From Thermoplasmatota archaeon (GTDB lineage Archaea; Thermoplasmatota; E2; DHVEG-1), in assembly GCA_016930995.1 (NCBI GenBank), contig JAFGFQ010000052.1, positions 1 through 43,475 on the forward strand: a stretch of DNA of 43,475 bases, in the 5' to 3' direction. Below the pieces are notes generated by a model. That model saw only the letters and a program-made list of their open reading frames with translations, was not told the origin of the DNA and ran no database searches. Every line of letters begins with the position of its first letter. Positions within the stretch are counted from its first letter, which is position 1. Shown here piece after piece: positions 8,699 to 16,547 of the stretch. The translations under genes were made by a program, and so were the position numbers.

Positions 8699-10387
8699 CT
8701 ATCCTTCTGTTTTATGGCAACAATAGAAATAGGTAAGGTCTTTGAGGGCATCATCGTCTTTGATATACGGCGGTGGGATTTGTCTTTTGAGGGATTCTTC
8801 GATTGTCTTTGCTTCTCTGAGATACGAGGCACGAAGCGATGGGAGACTATCAAGGGTCACGGTGTGTTGTCTGAATGCTTCGTCCAGTGAGAATCTCGGA
8901 GTGTGTTGGGTAAAGCCAATGTAATTCCACTCCGCAGTCTTCATATTAAAAAGGTAGTTCTGAAGGAAGAGATGACCCGATCGGGCGATAAATTCGATGG
9001 CCTGAAGGATAAAATCGACATCGTCTTGACTTAGAGTATAGTGGATATTGACACGTACCCACCCTGGTTTAATCCCTTCGCACCCATGGACAATGCACTT
9101 GCGATATTTCTCTGATGTTTCATTATCTATCCCAAGCAAGATATGACCATAAGGTCCTGCGCAGCTGCATCCGGCACGTGATTGGATTCCGAAGAGGTCG
9201 TTGAGTAATGTTGCGACAAACCGCGGGTGTAAAATCCGATCCTTATGCCGAATGTTAAACGATACGATAGGGACACGTTCATCAAGCGCGACATCTCCAA
9301 GAAGTTCAATGTTTTTTACTTCCTTCAGTTTCTCTATGAAATATTTCGTAAACGACCGTTCGACGGCCTCGATGGTCTCTACCCCAATTTTTTCTTTTAA
9401 TTCAAGGACCATAGCAGCCTTGATTGCTTGAAGTATCGGAGGTGTCCCTGCTTTTTCCCGAGTTTCAATATCCTCGGAGAAATCATGATTCTTAAATCCA
9501 ACGTAGATGACCGTGCCGCCTCCTGCAGTGGTAGGTGGAAGATCCTTTCTGTAGATTTTCTCATTAAAAACAAGGACTCCACAGGTTCCTGGTCCACCAA
9601 GGAATTTGTGTGGCGAGAAGAAGATAGCATCAAACGAGGATTCCGGGTCACGATTCATATCTATCGTTATATAGGGGGCGACCGCTGCGAAATCAAAAAA
9701 TACGAAGGTGTTGTGTCGATGGCAGATGCAGGCGATATCGTAAACTGGTGTGCGGATGCCGGTGACATTTGAACCAGCTGAGAACGATGCGAGTTTCCAG
9801 CGGTGTGCATAAGCTGGGTTTGAGAGGTTTTCTTCAAGATCTTGCAAATCAATTTTTCCCTTCTCGTCTAGCTTAATGACAACGACCTCAGCATGTGATT
9901 CCCTCCACATCAGCTCGTTGGTATGATGTTCATACGGCCCGATGAAGACGACCGGTCGGTTCTGTTCGATGTGTTCGATGAGCTGATGTGATGAAGATGT
10001 TGATGACTGGATAGTCTTGTAGAGGTAATCTTTTGTAGCGGGGGGTATATAAACACCGATGATCTCCTGGAGTTTTTTCAGTGCACCCGTCGCCCCAGAC
10101 CCGGTCATGATGACTTTTCCATGTTCTCCTGCGTGTACGAGTTCTTTGATTCTTTTTTCTGATTGATGTAAAAGCGTGGTAAGGTATTTGCCGGAGAAAT
10201 CATCCTCGGTATGAGTGTTTCCGTATGCCGCAAGGATGTTTTGCATGCGTTCTTCGATAAATTGGACGCCACGACCGGATGCGGTATAATCAGCATACAA
10301 GAGGTGTCGGTCTCCGAATGGTGTGGGGAATATGACGTTATTCCCAATGATGTGTTTTCTGATGGTCTCAAGATCGTAAGCAGGCAT
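8699..10387 (-). CDS. Class V aminotransferase / cysteine-desulfurase-like PLP enzyme with long C-terminal extension
   Basis: From ATG 10387 (agaggaa upstream) the protein has 562 aa, beginning MPAYDLETIRKHIIGNN. Landmarks are LLYADYTASGRGV, YGNTHTEDDFSG, GSGATGALKKL, the PLP-lysine motif FFSPHKFLGGPGTCG (K261), and SRAGCSCAGPYGHILL. The last corresponds to the catalytic-cysteine loop of cysteine desulfurases, although this branch may act on other substrates. About 110-150 residues beyond the usual end include FLQNYLFNMKTAEWNYIGFTQHTPRFSLDEAF and a terminal YFYCCHKTEG; no domain is recognised there. It lies 139 bases after the LuxC-like stop, and a TATA-like tttatatgg at about 10489-10497 may give it its own promoter. 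Confidence 0.8.
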   Translation of the reverse strand: MPAYDLETIRKHIIGNNVIFPTPFGDRHLLYADYTASGRGVQFIEERMQNILAAYGNTHTEDDFSGKYLTTLLHQSEKRIKELVHAGEHGKVIMTGSGATGALKKLQEIIGVYIPPATKDYLYKTIQSSTSSSHQLIEHIEQNRPVVFIGPYEHHTNELMWRESHAEVVVIKLDEKGKIDLQDLEENLSNPAYAHRWKLASFSAGSNVTGIRTPVYDIACICHRHNTFVFFDFAAVAPYITIDMNRDPESSFDAIFFSPHKFLGGPGTCGVLVFNEKIYRKDLPPTTAGGGTVIYVGFKNHDFSEDIETREKAGTPPILQAIKAAMVLELKEKIGVETIEAVERSFTKYFIEKLKEVKNIELLGDVALDERVPIVSFNIRHKDRILHPRFVATLLNDLFGIQSRAGCSCAGPYGHILLGIDNETSEKYRKCIVHGCEGIKPGWVRVNIHYTLSQDDVDFILQAIEFIARSGHLFLQNYLFNMKTAEWNYIGFTQHTPRFSLDEAFRQHTVTLDSLPSLRASYLREAKTIEESLKRQIPPPYIKDDDALKDLTYFYCCHKTEG

Positions 10388-10486
10388 GCGTTTTCCTCTA
10401 TTATCGTTGCGATTTATCATGCATGTCTCTATAAAGATTATGTTGCTGTCAACACTCGAATGGAGAATCAATTCTTGCCAAAGGGG

Positions 10487-10497
10487 TCCATATAAAA
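10487..10497 (-). promoter_or_regulatory. TATA-like and T-rich element between luxC-like gene and aminotransferase
   Basis: On the minus strand the gap reads gctttttttatatggacc. The T-run could end transcription of the upstream operon, and tttatatgg could be a TATA box for the aminotransferase about 100 bases downstream. Which role applies cannot be decided from sequence. Confidence 0.3.
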
Positions 10498-10526
10498 AAA
10501 GCAAAGTCCTTTTTCGCATGGTTTTT

Positions 10527-12038
10527 TTACGAACCACGTTCACCAACAATCAGTCGTTTCCGCTCAAGAGCATTTTTTATCTCTGCATCGATGTCTTTTG
10601 TGTCGATGCTGACCCAATGGACCCCGTCATGCTCAAAGAGCTCCTGCAAAGGAAATCGACCATCCCATGGTTCCCAGGCTTTCTGCAGCGTCATCCCACT
10701 CACGGTCCGAAGATTCGTCACCCCGACCCGACCCATGGCATCTGCAAAGGCAAGCAAGCGGTTCTGCGGGATCGCGACGCCGACAGTCTGCAAGAATGAC
10801 CCGAGTGGTTCAACCCGCGCCGGTAGCTGCATAATATCGGGTATCGGTTTGACACGGATTACCCGGAACAATGGTGACGGCTCGCAGTTCGGGTTGCTCT
10901 CATCATAGACCACGAGCCATTGATGGTCCTTCGAAGGGAAGATCTTCACAGGTTCTCCCATGGTCTCCTTTGTGAAATACTGGTAGTATCCATCAAGGAC
11001 CTGCATCTTCCCGGAGTTTGATCCTTTTGGCAGCGCATGGGTTGTTCTTTCCATTTCCTTTGCGAGTAACCCGGCGAACTCTTTTGGTGAGACAGTACCA
11101 CCTGCCTCCACATAGATCTCCTGTGGGGAGAAACACCCTTGCTGATCCCAGGCACAGACATCAAGAGATGCTAGCTCTGCTATCTCAGGGGCATGCGTTA
11201 CAAGGAAGTCCCGGGAAACCACAATGAAACTAAACTTATGCCAATGGCCAGCGAGTGGAACCTTATACCGCTCTGCAAGCTGCGTCAGACTCTTCCGTGC
11301 ATGTTCCCCCCCGGTCGCACGCACGAGGTCCGACTGAGAAAACAGATACTCCTGCACAAAGGTATTCTCACTACCGAAGGGAAGCACTGCGATCGAATCC
11401 GCAAGGAGCGGATCGACCTCATGGATTGACTTGGCATAGAGTGCTCCGAACACCGGTTCCTCGGTTGGCACTTTCACCCAGGTGGCTGCGTCAACAAGTT
11501 TATCCATGACCATCTCAAAGGCAGCCAGACCAAGGATGTTGCCTGCGCAGATATGGCCGATGACCTCCGGTTCGTAATTCGAATAAATGATATGGGGTTT
11601 TCCGTACGCCTTCACCAGACCGTCGCCGCAAGCAGAGAATTCCTGGTAGCGCTGTGCTTGGAATTTCCCTGCAAGCGGGAGGTTCTCCTTTCTTAGGATA
11701 TCAAAAAAATAATCAAATCCCCATGATTCGATCATCTCAACTGAAAAGCCAGTCACAGTCGGCAGGACGGCACGTGCGATCTTTCTCCCCTTGTACAAGG
11801 GGTCTTGCCAGAGTGCGTTGACTGCATCTATCGTCTGAAGCACCGCGGGGATATCATGTGTACGGAGATACTCCTTGCGTGCGGTTTTGATTCTCCCGAT
11901 TATCTTCTCTAATATCTCAATGGTAAATATCGGTTTACGAAGGGTGATACCATTGCCGATGTCCTCGGAGATTAGTTGTACTTCTTCATCAAATATAAGA
12001 CCGGGGTCCCAGAAGAAACAATCAACGACGTGTCCCAT
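10527..12038 (-). CDS. LuxC-like acyl-CoA / acyl-protein reductase
   Basis: The 503-aa protein matches the LuxC acyl reductase family of the aldehyde dehydrogenase superfamily. It has GHICAGNILGLAAFEM for nucleotide binding, VLPFGSEN, and the active-site segment DVCAWDQQGCFSPQEIYVE with the acyl-accepting cysteine C302. LuxC reduces an acyl thioester to aldehyde with NADPH. Its start (MGHVVDCFFWDPGLIF) has aaggg upstream and begins 10 bases after the stop of the SCP2-like gene, so the two are cotranscribed. A LuxE-like activator is encoded in the same operon, giving a complete acid-to-aldehyde pair. No luxA/B luciferase genes are present. The substrate acid is unknown. Confidence 0.85.
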   Translation of the reverse strand: MGHVVDCFFWDPGLIFDEEVQLISEDIGNGITLRKPIFTIEILEKIIGRIKTARKEYLRTHDIPAVLQTIDAVNALWQDPLYKGRKIARAVLPTVTGFSVEMIESWGFDYFFDILRKENLPLAGKFQAQRYQEFSACGDGLVKAYGKPHIIYSNYEPEVIGHICAGNILGLAAFEMVMDKLVDAATWVKVPTEEPVFGALYAKSIHEVDPLLADSIAVLPFGSENTFVQEYLFSQSDLVRATGGEHARKSLTQLAERYKVPLAGHWHKFSFIVVSRDFLVTHAPEIAELASLDVCAWDQQGCFSPQEIYVEAGGTVSPKEFAGLLAKEMERTTHALPKGSNSGKMQVLDGYYQYFTKETMGEPVKIFPSKDHQWLVVYDESNPNCEPSPLFRVIRVKPIPDIMQLPARVEPLGSFLQTVGVAIPQNRLLAFADAMGRVGVTNLRTVSGMTLQKAWEPWDGRFPLQELFEHDGVHWVSIDTKDIDAEIKNALERKRLIVGERGS

Positions 12039-12048
12039 ACTGAACCCT

Positions 12049-12450
12049 TTAAAACTCGACAGGAATCGTGCTTGCAGTGTTCACCAGCTCTTGAGCTGCT
12101 TTTGCCTGATCTAAGATGACCCGGGAGTCTCCATCTACGGTGAACAATCCTCTGATTAATCCACGGATAGGATCCAACTCCTTGCGGATGACCTTCTTCC
12201 AGTTCGAGTACGGTCCTTTGAACACGAACTTCGCTTGCTTTTCTCCTTTTACTAGATACGCATCCCTACATTTCCCATGCCACAGGTCAATGTAAAACAC
12301 AACCTCTTTTTTTAGGTCTTCATCAGGGGTGATGACAAACAGGAAGTCTCCTTCCCAGTCCTTGGCCACCTCTTGATAGGTCTTATTCTTGTTCAGCTCC
12401 TCTTTGAATACGTGGATCCATTCATCCGACGGGAAGTGCAGTATGTTCAT
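12049..12450 (-). CDS. SCP2-like lipid-binding protein (second of the operon)
   Basis: The 133-aa product begins MNILHFPSDEWIHVFKEEL. It has the sterol-carrier-protein-2 pattern: VFYIDLWHGKCRDAYLV, then AKFVFKGPYSNWKKVIRKELDPIRGLIRGLFTVDGD, then a terminal helix. SCP2 domains hold acyl chains or other hydrophobic ligands. ATG 12450 is preferred over 12456 because aagga then lies at normal spacing. The start overlaps the LuxE-like gene end by 29 bases. It probably presents the lipid substrate to the LuxE/LuxC pair; this is inference from context. Confidence 0.72.
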   Translation of the reverse strand: MNILHFPSDEWIHVFKEELNKNKTYQEVAKDWEGDFLFVITPDEDLKKEVVFYIDLWHGKCRDAYLVKGEKQAKFVFKGPYSNWKKVIRKELDPIRGLIRGLFTVDGDSRVILDQAKAAQELVNTASTIPVEF

Positions 12451-13807
12451 CACCATCCTTTTGCATTAACTCGGCCATGACTGCTGCGCAGCCACGTCCC
12501 TCAAACCCAGGCATTCGCGTGACTTCAATATCCAACGCGGGGCCTTCACGCTGACATTTCGGGCACCGCTCCAGGATTCTGACTTTATCCCCGGTGATGA
12601 TAAAACCAGGATAACTGTCAGGCAAGGGGTCGATAAAAGCGAAACGTCCGACCTGTCCGTACCCAAGTTGGTTGAGGTTCTCATCAAGGGCCATGGGAAT
12701 TACAACAGGCGGGATATGCTTGTAATGGCCTTCGCAGCTCAGGAACACCGAACTGCATTCAGACATCGCGTACACATCATGGTACCGTTCATGAGGGATC
12801 CCCAGAACCTCTGTTATCTTCTCCCGGAAGACTTCTTCAGGCAGGCGTTTGTTCTCCTCTGCCTTCCAGCCACCACCAGTGAGAATCTGACTATCAGGGA
12901 GACGCACTGATTTTCCTTCCTTCTTCATCCGTTCCATGATACGGTCCAGCCAGAATGGGGGACCGGCGATGTTCACCCGTTTACCGGTTTTTTCAATCTG
13001 CTCCAATAAATGAATGACCTTCATATCGGATGTTCGTTGCACCAGAGGGCTGATTGTTGAAAGCGCCTTTGCTTTTATTTTCTCTGAAATCCCAATGGTT
13101 TCATCACGTTGCATCCGGAGGAATTGCGTCGTTATCTTCATGTCCAATGCGACATGGATGTTGGGCGGGTCATACAGGTCATAGGCGATTCCAAAGAGGC
13201 TTGCGATGGTAAGATTTGTCTGTCGTGGGTCTGGGATAAGTAGGATGACTTGATCAGTTGGGTTATAGTCCATTAGTTCGATAACAGATTTCATCGCACT
13301 ATATTTCACCCGGTTCCAGGAGAGGGTGTCTCGGGGGATGAAACTGAACCGACCGCCGGTGCCGCTTGTAAACATAATGCTGGTCCCTTTTTTGTTGAAC
13401 TCCTCGATGATCTCATCATGGCTAGGGTTGTCGCTTTTGAACACGGGCTTTGGGAGGGATCCTGTGAAAATTGTTTTTAACCAGTTAAGAAATCCTTTCC
13501 CATCTGGATAATCCTTGAAAAACGCATCAGGGAGCAGAGGGATTTTTTTCACGTCATTTTCTGAGGTAATCCGATCTGGGGTAATGCCGTTGACCTCGCA
13601 GACACGATGATACAGGAAATTGTTTGAATAATGATGTTGGAAGGTATGTCTGATTGCGGTGAAGAGATGTTCCTGTGCATTTTTATAGTCAGTAAAGAAT
13701 AATTTCGGGGAATGCAAGATTGTATCGACTGGCGTCCAGCGCTCCAGCGGGGGGGTAAGTTTATCCAATCGCTTTTGTCCTTCAACATATCGAGATGTGA
13801 TTGTCAT
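12422..13807 (-). CDS. LuxE-like acyl-protein synthetase
   Basis: From ATG 13807 (ggagag upstream) the protein has 461 aa. It carries the LuxE hallmarks: MFTSGTGGR (147-152, adenylate-forming loop), a mid DPRQTNLTIASLFG, TGGGWKAEENKRL, YHDVYAMSECSSVF, and a late CPKCQREGPALDIEV ... RGCA. LuxE activates a fatty acid as acyl-AMP and transfers it to a cysteine for reduction by LuxC. The frame can start at 13849, but that would overlap the SCP2-like gene and lacks a good ribosome site. It is flanked on both sides by SCP2-like genes in the same operon. The substrate may be a fatty or isoprenoid acid. Confidence 0.85.
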   Translation of the reverse strand: MTITSRYVEGQKRLDKLTPPLERWTPVDTILHSPKLFFTDYKNAQEHLFTAIRHTFQHHYSNNFLYHRVCEVNGITPDRITSENDVKKIPLLPDAFFKDYPDGKGFLNWLKTIFTGSLPKPVFKSDNPSHDEIIEEFNKKGTSIMFTSGTGGRFSFIPRDTLSWNRVKYSAMKSVIELMDYNPTDQVILLIPDPRQTNLTIASLFGIAYDLYDPPNIHVALDMKITTQFLRMQRDETIGISEKIKAKALSTISPLVQRTSDMKVIHLLEQIEKTGKRVNIAGPPFWLDRIMERMKKEGKSVRLPDSQILTGGGWKAEENKRLPEEVFREKITEVLGIPHERYHDVYAMSECSSVFLSCEGHYKHIPPVVIPMALDENLNQLGYGQVGRFAFIDPLPDSYPGFIITGDKVRILERCPKCQREGPALDIEVTRMPGFEGRGCAAVMAELMQKDGDEHTALPVG

Positions 13808-13832
13808 GTTCTTCTCTCCATCTTCTATGTTC

Positions 13833-14246
13833 TTATGCTTCAAATTCATCGGTTATGTTTCGTAATGATTGAATGAGACCATCAAGAGGTTTTATTATTT
13901 TAAGGGCTTCCGTTTTACTTCCGTTGAGTTTCAATCTGTTACGTAACAATGCCATGGCTGGGCCTATTTTTCCCTGAAGAATTTCTTTATAGGTCCCATA
14001 GTTGCCCCGTATGATAAAAACAGCGTCTTTTCTTTCAAAGGTAGCACCTGTATTGACAATGAAATCATGTAATCTTCCATCTTTTAATTCTATGTAAAAA
14101 TTCATGGTTATATCTTTAGGGGGAACATGTTCGATAACACCCAGCAAAGATGTTGTAACATTATTCATATCTTTTTCAGGGTCTAAATTTTCAAGCATAT
14201 ATTTTTTTCCATGTTCAATCCATTCATCTGAAAGAAATTTTACCAT
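13833..14246 (-). CDS. SCP2-like lipid-binding protein (first of the operon)
   Basis: The 137-aa product begins MVKFLSDEWIEHGKKYMLENL. It shares the layout of the other SCP2-like protein: NFYIELKDGRLHDFIV, then AVFIIRGNYGTYKEILQGKIGPAMALLRNRLKLNGSK. The opening F-SDEWI is nearly the same in both, so they are probably duplicates. The ATG overlaps the oxidoreductase stop by 7 bases and has ggggag within that gene as ribosome site. A role as carrier of a hydrophobic intermediate is inferred. Confidence 0.7.
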   Translation of the reverse strand: MVKFLSDEWIEHGKKYMLENLDPEKDMNNVTTSLLGVIEHVPPKDITMNFYIELKDGRLHDFIVNTGATFERKDAVFIIRGNYGTYKEILQGKIGPAMALLRNRLKLNGSKTEALKIIKPLDGLIQSLRNITDEFEA

Positions 14247-16198
14247 TCTTCAAACTCCCCAAGAACTGAGTGGAGTACATCACGAAAGACGGTTTGTTCT
14301 TCCTCTGTTAATCCTTTTGGTAGTGGATAAAGAACGTGTTCTTTTCGGTGTATTCCCTTGAAAAGATAATTGATAAGCGTAAATATTTGGCCCATTACTA
14401 ATGATTTCTCTGTTGTCTCAAGTAATGTTTTACTTATTCGTTTAGCAGCATCCAAATCGTTGTGATCATAGAAATAATCATATTCAATGTAAATTAACTT
14501 ACCATTGTCAAGTGGGCTGATAAAACCAAGTGCATGCTCTACGTTATATTTGTTACCAACTTCAGAAAACATATCAACCCATTTGAGAATATGCTGTTTG
14601 TCACCAGCCCATACAGCGCCTCCCGGTCCCATCGTCATTTGCTGCCTCATTAATCGTGATGGTAAAATTCTGAATGCATGAAGCCACACAACATTGGTCA
14701 TATCAGGATTTGAATATACTTTTTTAAAAAAACCTTGTAAATCAGGATCATAGACTTTTGCCATTTGTTCAGGTGAGCCGTCTAACCCCTTTTCGAAATG
14801 AGTTTTCATTGGTCCAGCAAATACCGCCTTTAATGGGTCATCTTCTTCTGATAATATTTTCATGAATTCACTGTTTTTTAAGGACGCGAGTTTTGGTGAA
14901 CCCAGAATCAATGTTTTTAACATAGGCTGATCAATTATGTATTCAGCCATGTCTTCAACGATTTTTTTATCATCTTTTGTGCAAACTACATCCACCACAT
15001 ATTTTAGTTTCAAATAATTTTTACAAATATCCTCAAAATCTTTAGCAATCTCTGGTGTTGGGCAGATGAACTCAGCAAGATATTTATAAGATAATACCGC
15101 AAGCGATAAACCCACTCCCCGTCTCCCTAGGTGTATTACCATATCAAGGGCTTCTTCTAAGTTATCAAATGGGACAAAGACTGCTTCTTCATCTTCAAAT
15201 ATAGGAAAAAGTTTTACACTGATTTCTGTGATTATATATGATGGACTAAGCGATATGTTTGAAAATGAATTATCAGCAGCATATGGGTTTGATATATTCA
15301 TATCATGATGGGATTTTATGTTTCCGTCATTGTCAACTAATTCAAGATCAACAAAATTATCCGCAAAACAACCATATCTATTCCCCCAGGTGGTAACAAT
15401 GCCTGTTGTAGCAATATTGGAACATACATGGGCTCCTGCTTCTGCAACATTAGCTCGTAACTTATGTTTATAGGCCTCTTTTTGTAGTTCAAATGCTGTT
15501 ATCCCCGCACCGACTAGTGCTGTAGAATTCTCCGGATGGATTTCAAGTTTTTTAAGTCGCAATAAATCAATTACAATTCCATGGTCAAGATTTATTGCAT
15601 TGGAAAGAACTGTTGGAGTAGCGATTGATAATGCTGTTCCTCCACCTCGTGGTAAAAAGGGGATGTTATTCTTATTTGCAAACTTTATAATTTCAGCTAC
15701 TTGTCGGGTATTTTCTGGCATGACGATATAAAAATTTAAATCCACGTCTGGAGCGATTATTGAATGTACGTATGAGGCAATGATTATTGAATCATTGGTA
15801 GCCCATTGTTTTCCAACGATTTCTTGAAGACCCTGAAGGATGGAATCCTCAGGAATTTTTTGAAAATCATTTGGTTTTAATTGCTCTACATAGTCTTTTA
15901 ATGCTTTGGCTACTTTTTCTGGTCGAAGTTGTGTTGCAAAATTACATTGTTTATCACATATACCGCACAAAGGACAGGAATTTACGATTTCAATGAGTTT
16001 TTCGGTTGGTCGTACTTTTCCGGATTGTAACATTTTGAATATCTGCATGCGTCCTTGTGGCCAGTAGGCAAGATATCCATGTTTTTTGCCAGATGGGCAT
16101 AATCCGGTTCCAAGAAAATCAATTCGACACATACCACAGTGGGTACCTTTATTTGCAATGGTTAAAGCCTCTTCGAATTTTAAATTTCCAACTAACAT
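14240..16198 (-). CDS. Fe-S / FAD-linked oxidoreductase (GlcD/AGPS-type FAD domain)
   Basis: The 652-aa protein has an N-terminal ferredoxin-like module. It contains a full CxxCxxCxxxC at C75/C78/C81/C85 (SCPLCGICDKQC) and an earlier C21-x2-C24-x9-C34 group. A p-cresol methylhydroxylase/vanillyl-alcohol-oxidase FAD domain follows (YIVMPENTRQVAEIIKFANKNNI, PRGGGTALS, VGAGITAFELQ, NIATTGIVTTWGNRYG), then a substrate-binding C-terminal half. Relatives are D-lactate/glycolate dehydrogenases and alkylglycerone-phosphate synthase. Fe-S is normally C-terminal or on a separate subunit in GlcD/Dld systems, so the N-terminal position is notable. It is the first gene of the SCP2/LuxE/SCP2/LuxC operon. 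A role in oxidising or reducing a hydroxy or alcohol form of the lipid substrate is inference. Confidence 0.82.
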   Translation of the reverse strand: MLVGNLKFEEALTIANKGTHCGMCRIDFLGTGLCPSGKKHGYLAYWPQGRMQIFKMLQSGKVRPTEKLIEIVNSCPLCGICDKQCNFATQLRPEKVAKALKDYVEQLKPNDFQKIPEDSILQGLQEIVGKQWATNDSIIIASYVHSIIAPDVDLNFYIVMPENTRQVAEIIKFANKNNIPFLPRGGGTALSIATPTVLSNAINLDHGIVIDLLRLKKLEIHPENSTALVGAGITAFELQKEAYKHKLRANVAEAGAHVCSNIATTGIVTTWGNRYGCFADNFVDLELVDNDGNIKSHHDMNISNPYAADNSFSNISLSPSYIITEISVKLFPIFEDEEAVFVPFDNLEEALDMVIHLGRRGVGLSLAVLSYKYLAEFICPTPEIAKDFEDICKNYLKLKYVVDVVCTKDDKKIVEDMAEYIIDQPMLKTLILGSPKLASLKNSEFMKILSEEDDPLKAVFAGPMKTHFEKGLDGSPEQMAKVYDPDLQGFFKKVYSNPDMTNVVWLHAFRILPSRLMRQQMTMGPGGAVWAGDKQHILKWVDMFSEVGNKYNVEHALGFISPLDNGKLIYIEYDYFYDHNDLDAAKRISKTLLETTEKSLVMGQIFTLINYLFKGIHRKEHVLYPLPKGLTEEEQTVFRDVLHSVLGEFEEW

Positions 16199-16221
16199 TT
16201 TTATTTCCTTCTCTTTCTCTT

Positions 16222-16234
16222 ATTTTATATAAAT
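16222..16234 (-). promoter_or_regulatory. TATA element of the Fe-S/FAD - LuxE - LuxC operon
   Basis: On the minus strand this reads atttatataaaat, a near-ideal archaeal TATA box 24-36 bases before the ATG at 16198. It predicts an almost leaderless first gene. No other good promoter is seen before 10527. Confidence 0.6.
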
Positions 16235-16547
16235 TTGGTTGAGAAGATAGAAGCGATTCATTGTTGATTCACACCTGATGAAACGAAACGTGTTGTTCTG
16301 TTTCCTTTTTTTTCCATTTTAAAAAAATCAATTTTCTTCAGATTCTACCCCCTATAGACAATATTCATTAGAAGCTTGAAAGGTTACTTCTACTTAAACT
16401 TTTTCTATGATTTTTTGGAAAAATTGAGATTTTATTATTTGTTTTTTTGACGAAAACTGACAATATTATTTTCATCCAATAAAAAATGAGAGAAAATTTT
16501 TTCAATACAATTGAATATAGCCTTGATTAGTAGATATCCTGGGGTTG
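16235..16547. other. AT-rich divergent intergenic region
   Basis: These roughly 310 bases separate the minus-strand operon promoter from the plus-strand hydrolase. They are AT-rich with many T and A runs and hold no plausible ORF, RNA gene or clear repeat. A promoter for the hydrolase probably lies in the last 100 bases, but no single TATA box stands out. Confidence 0.5.
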
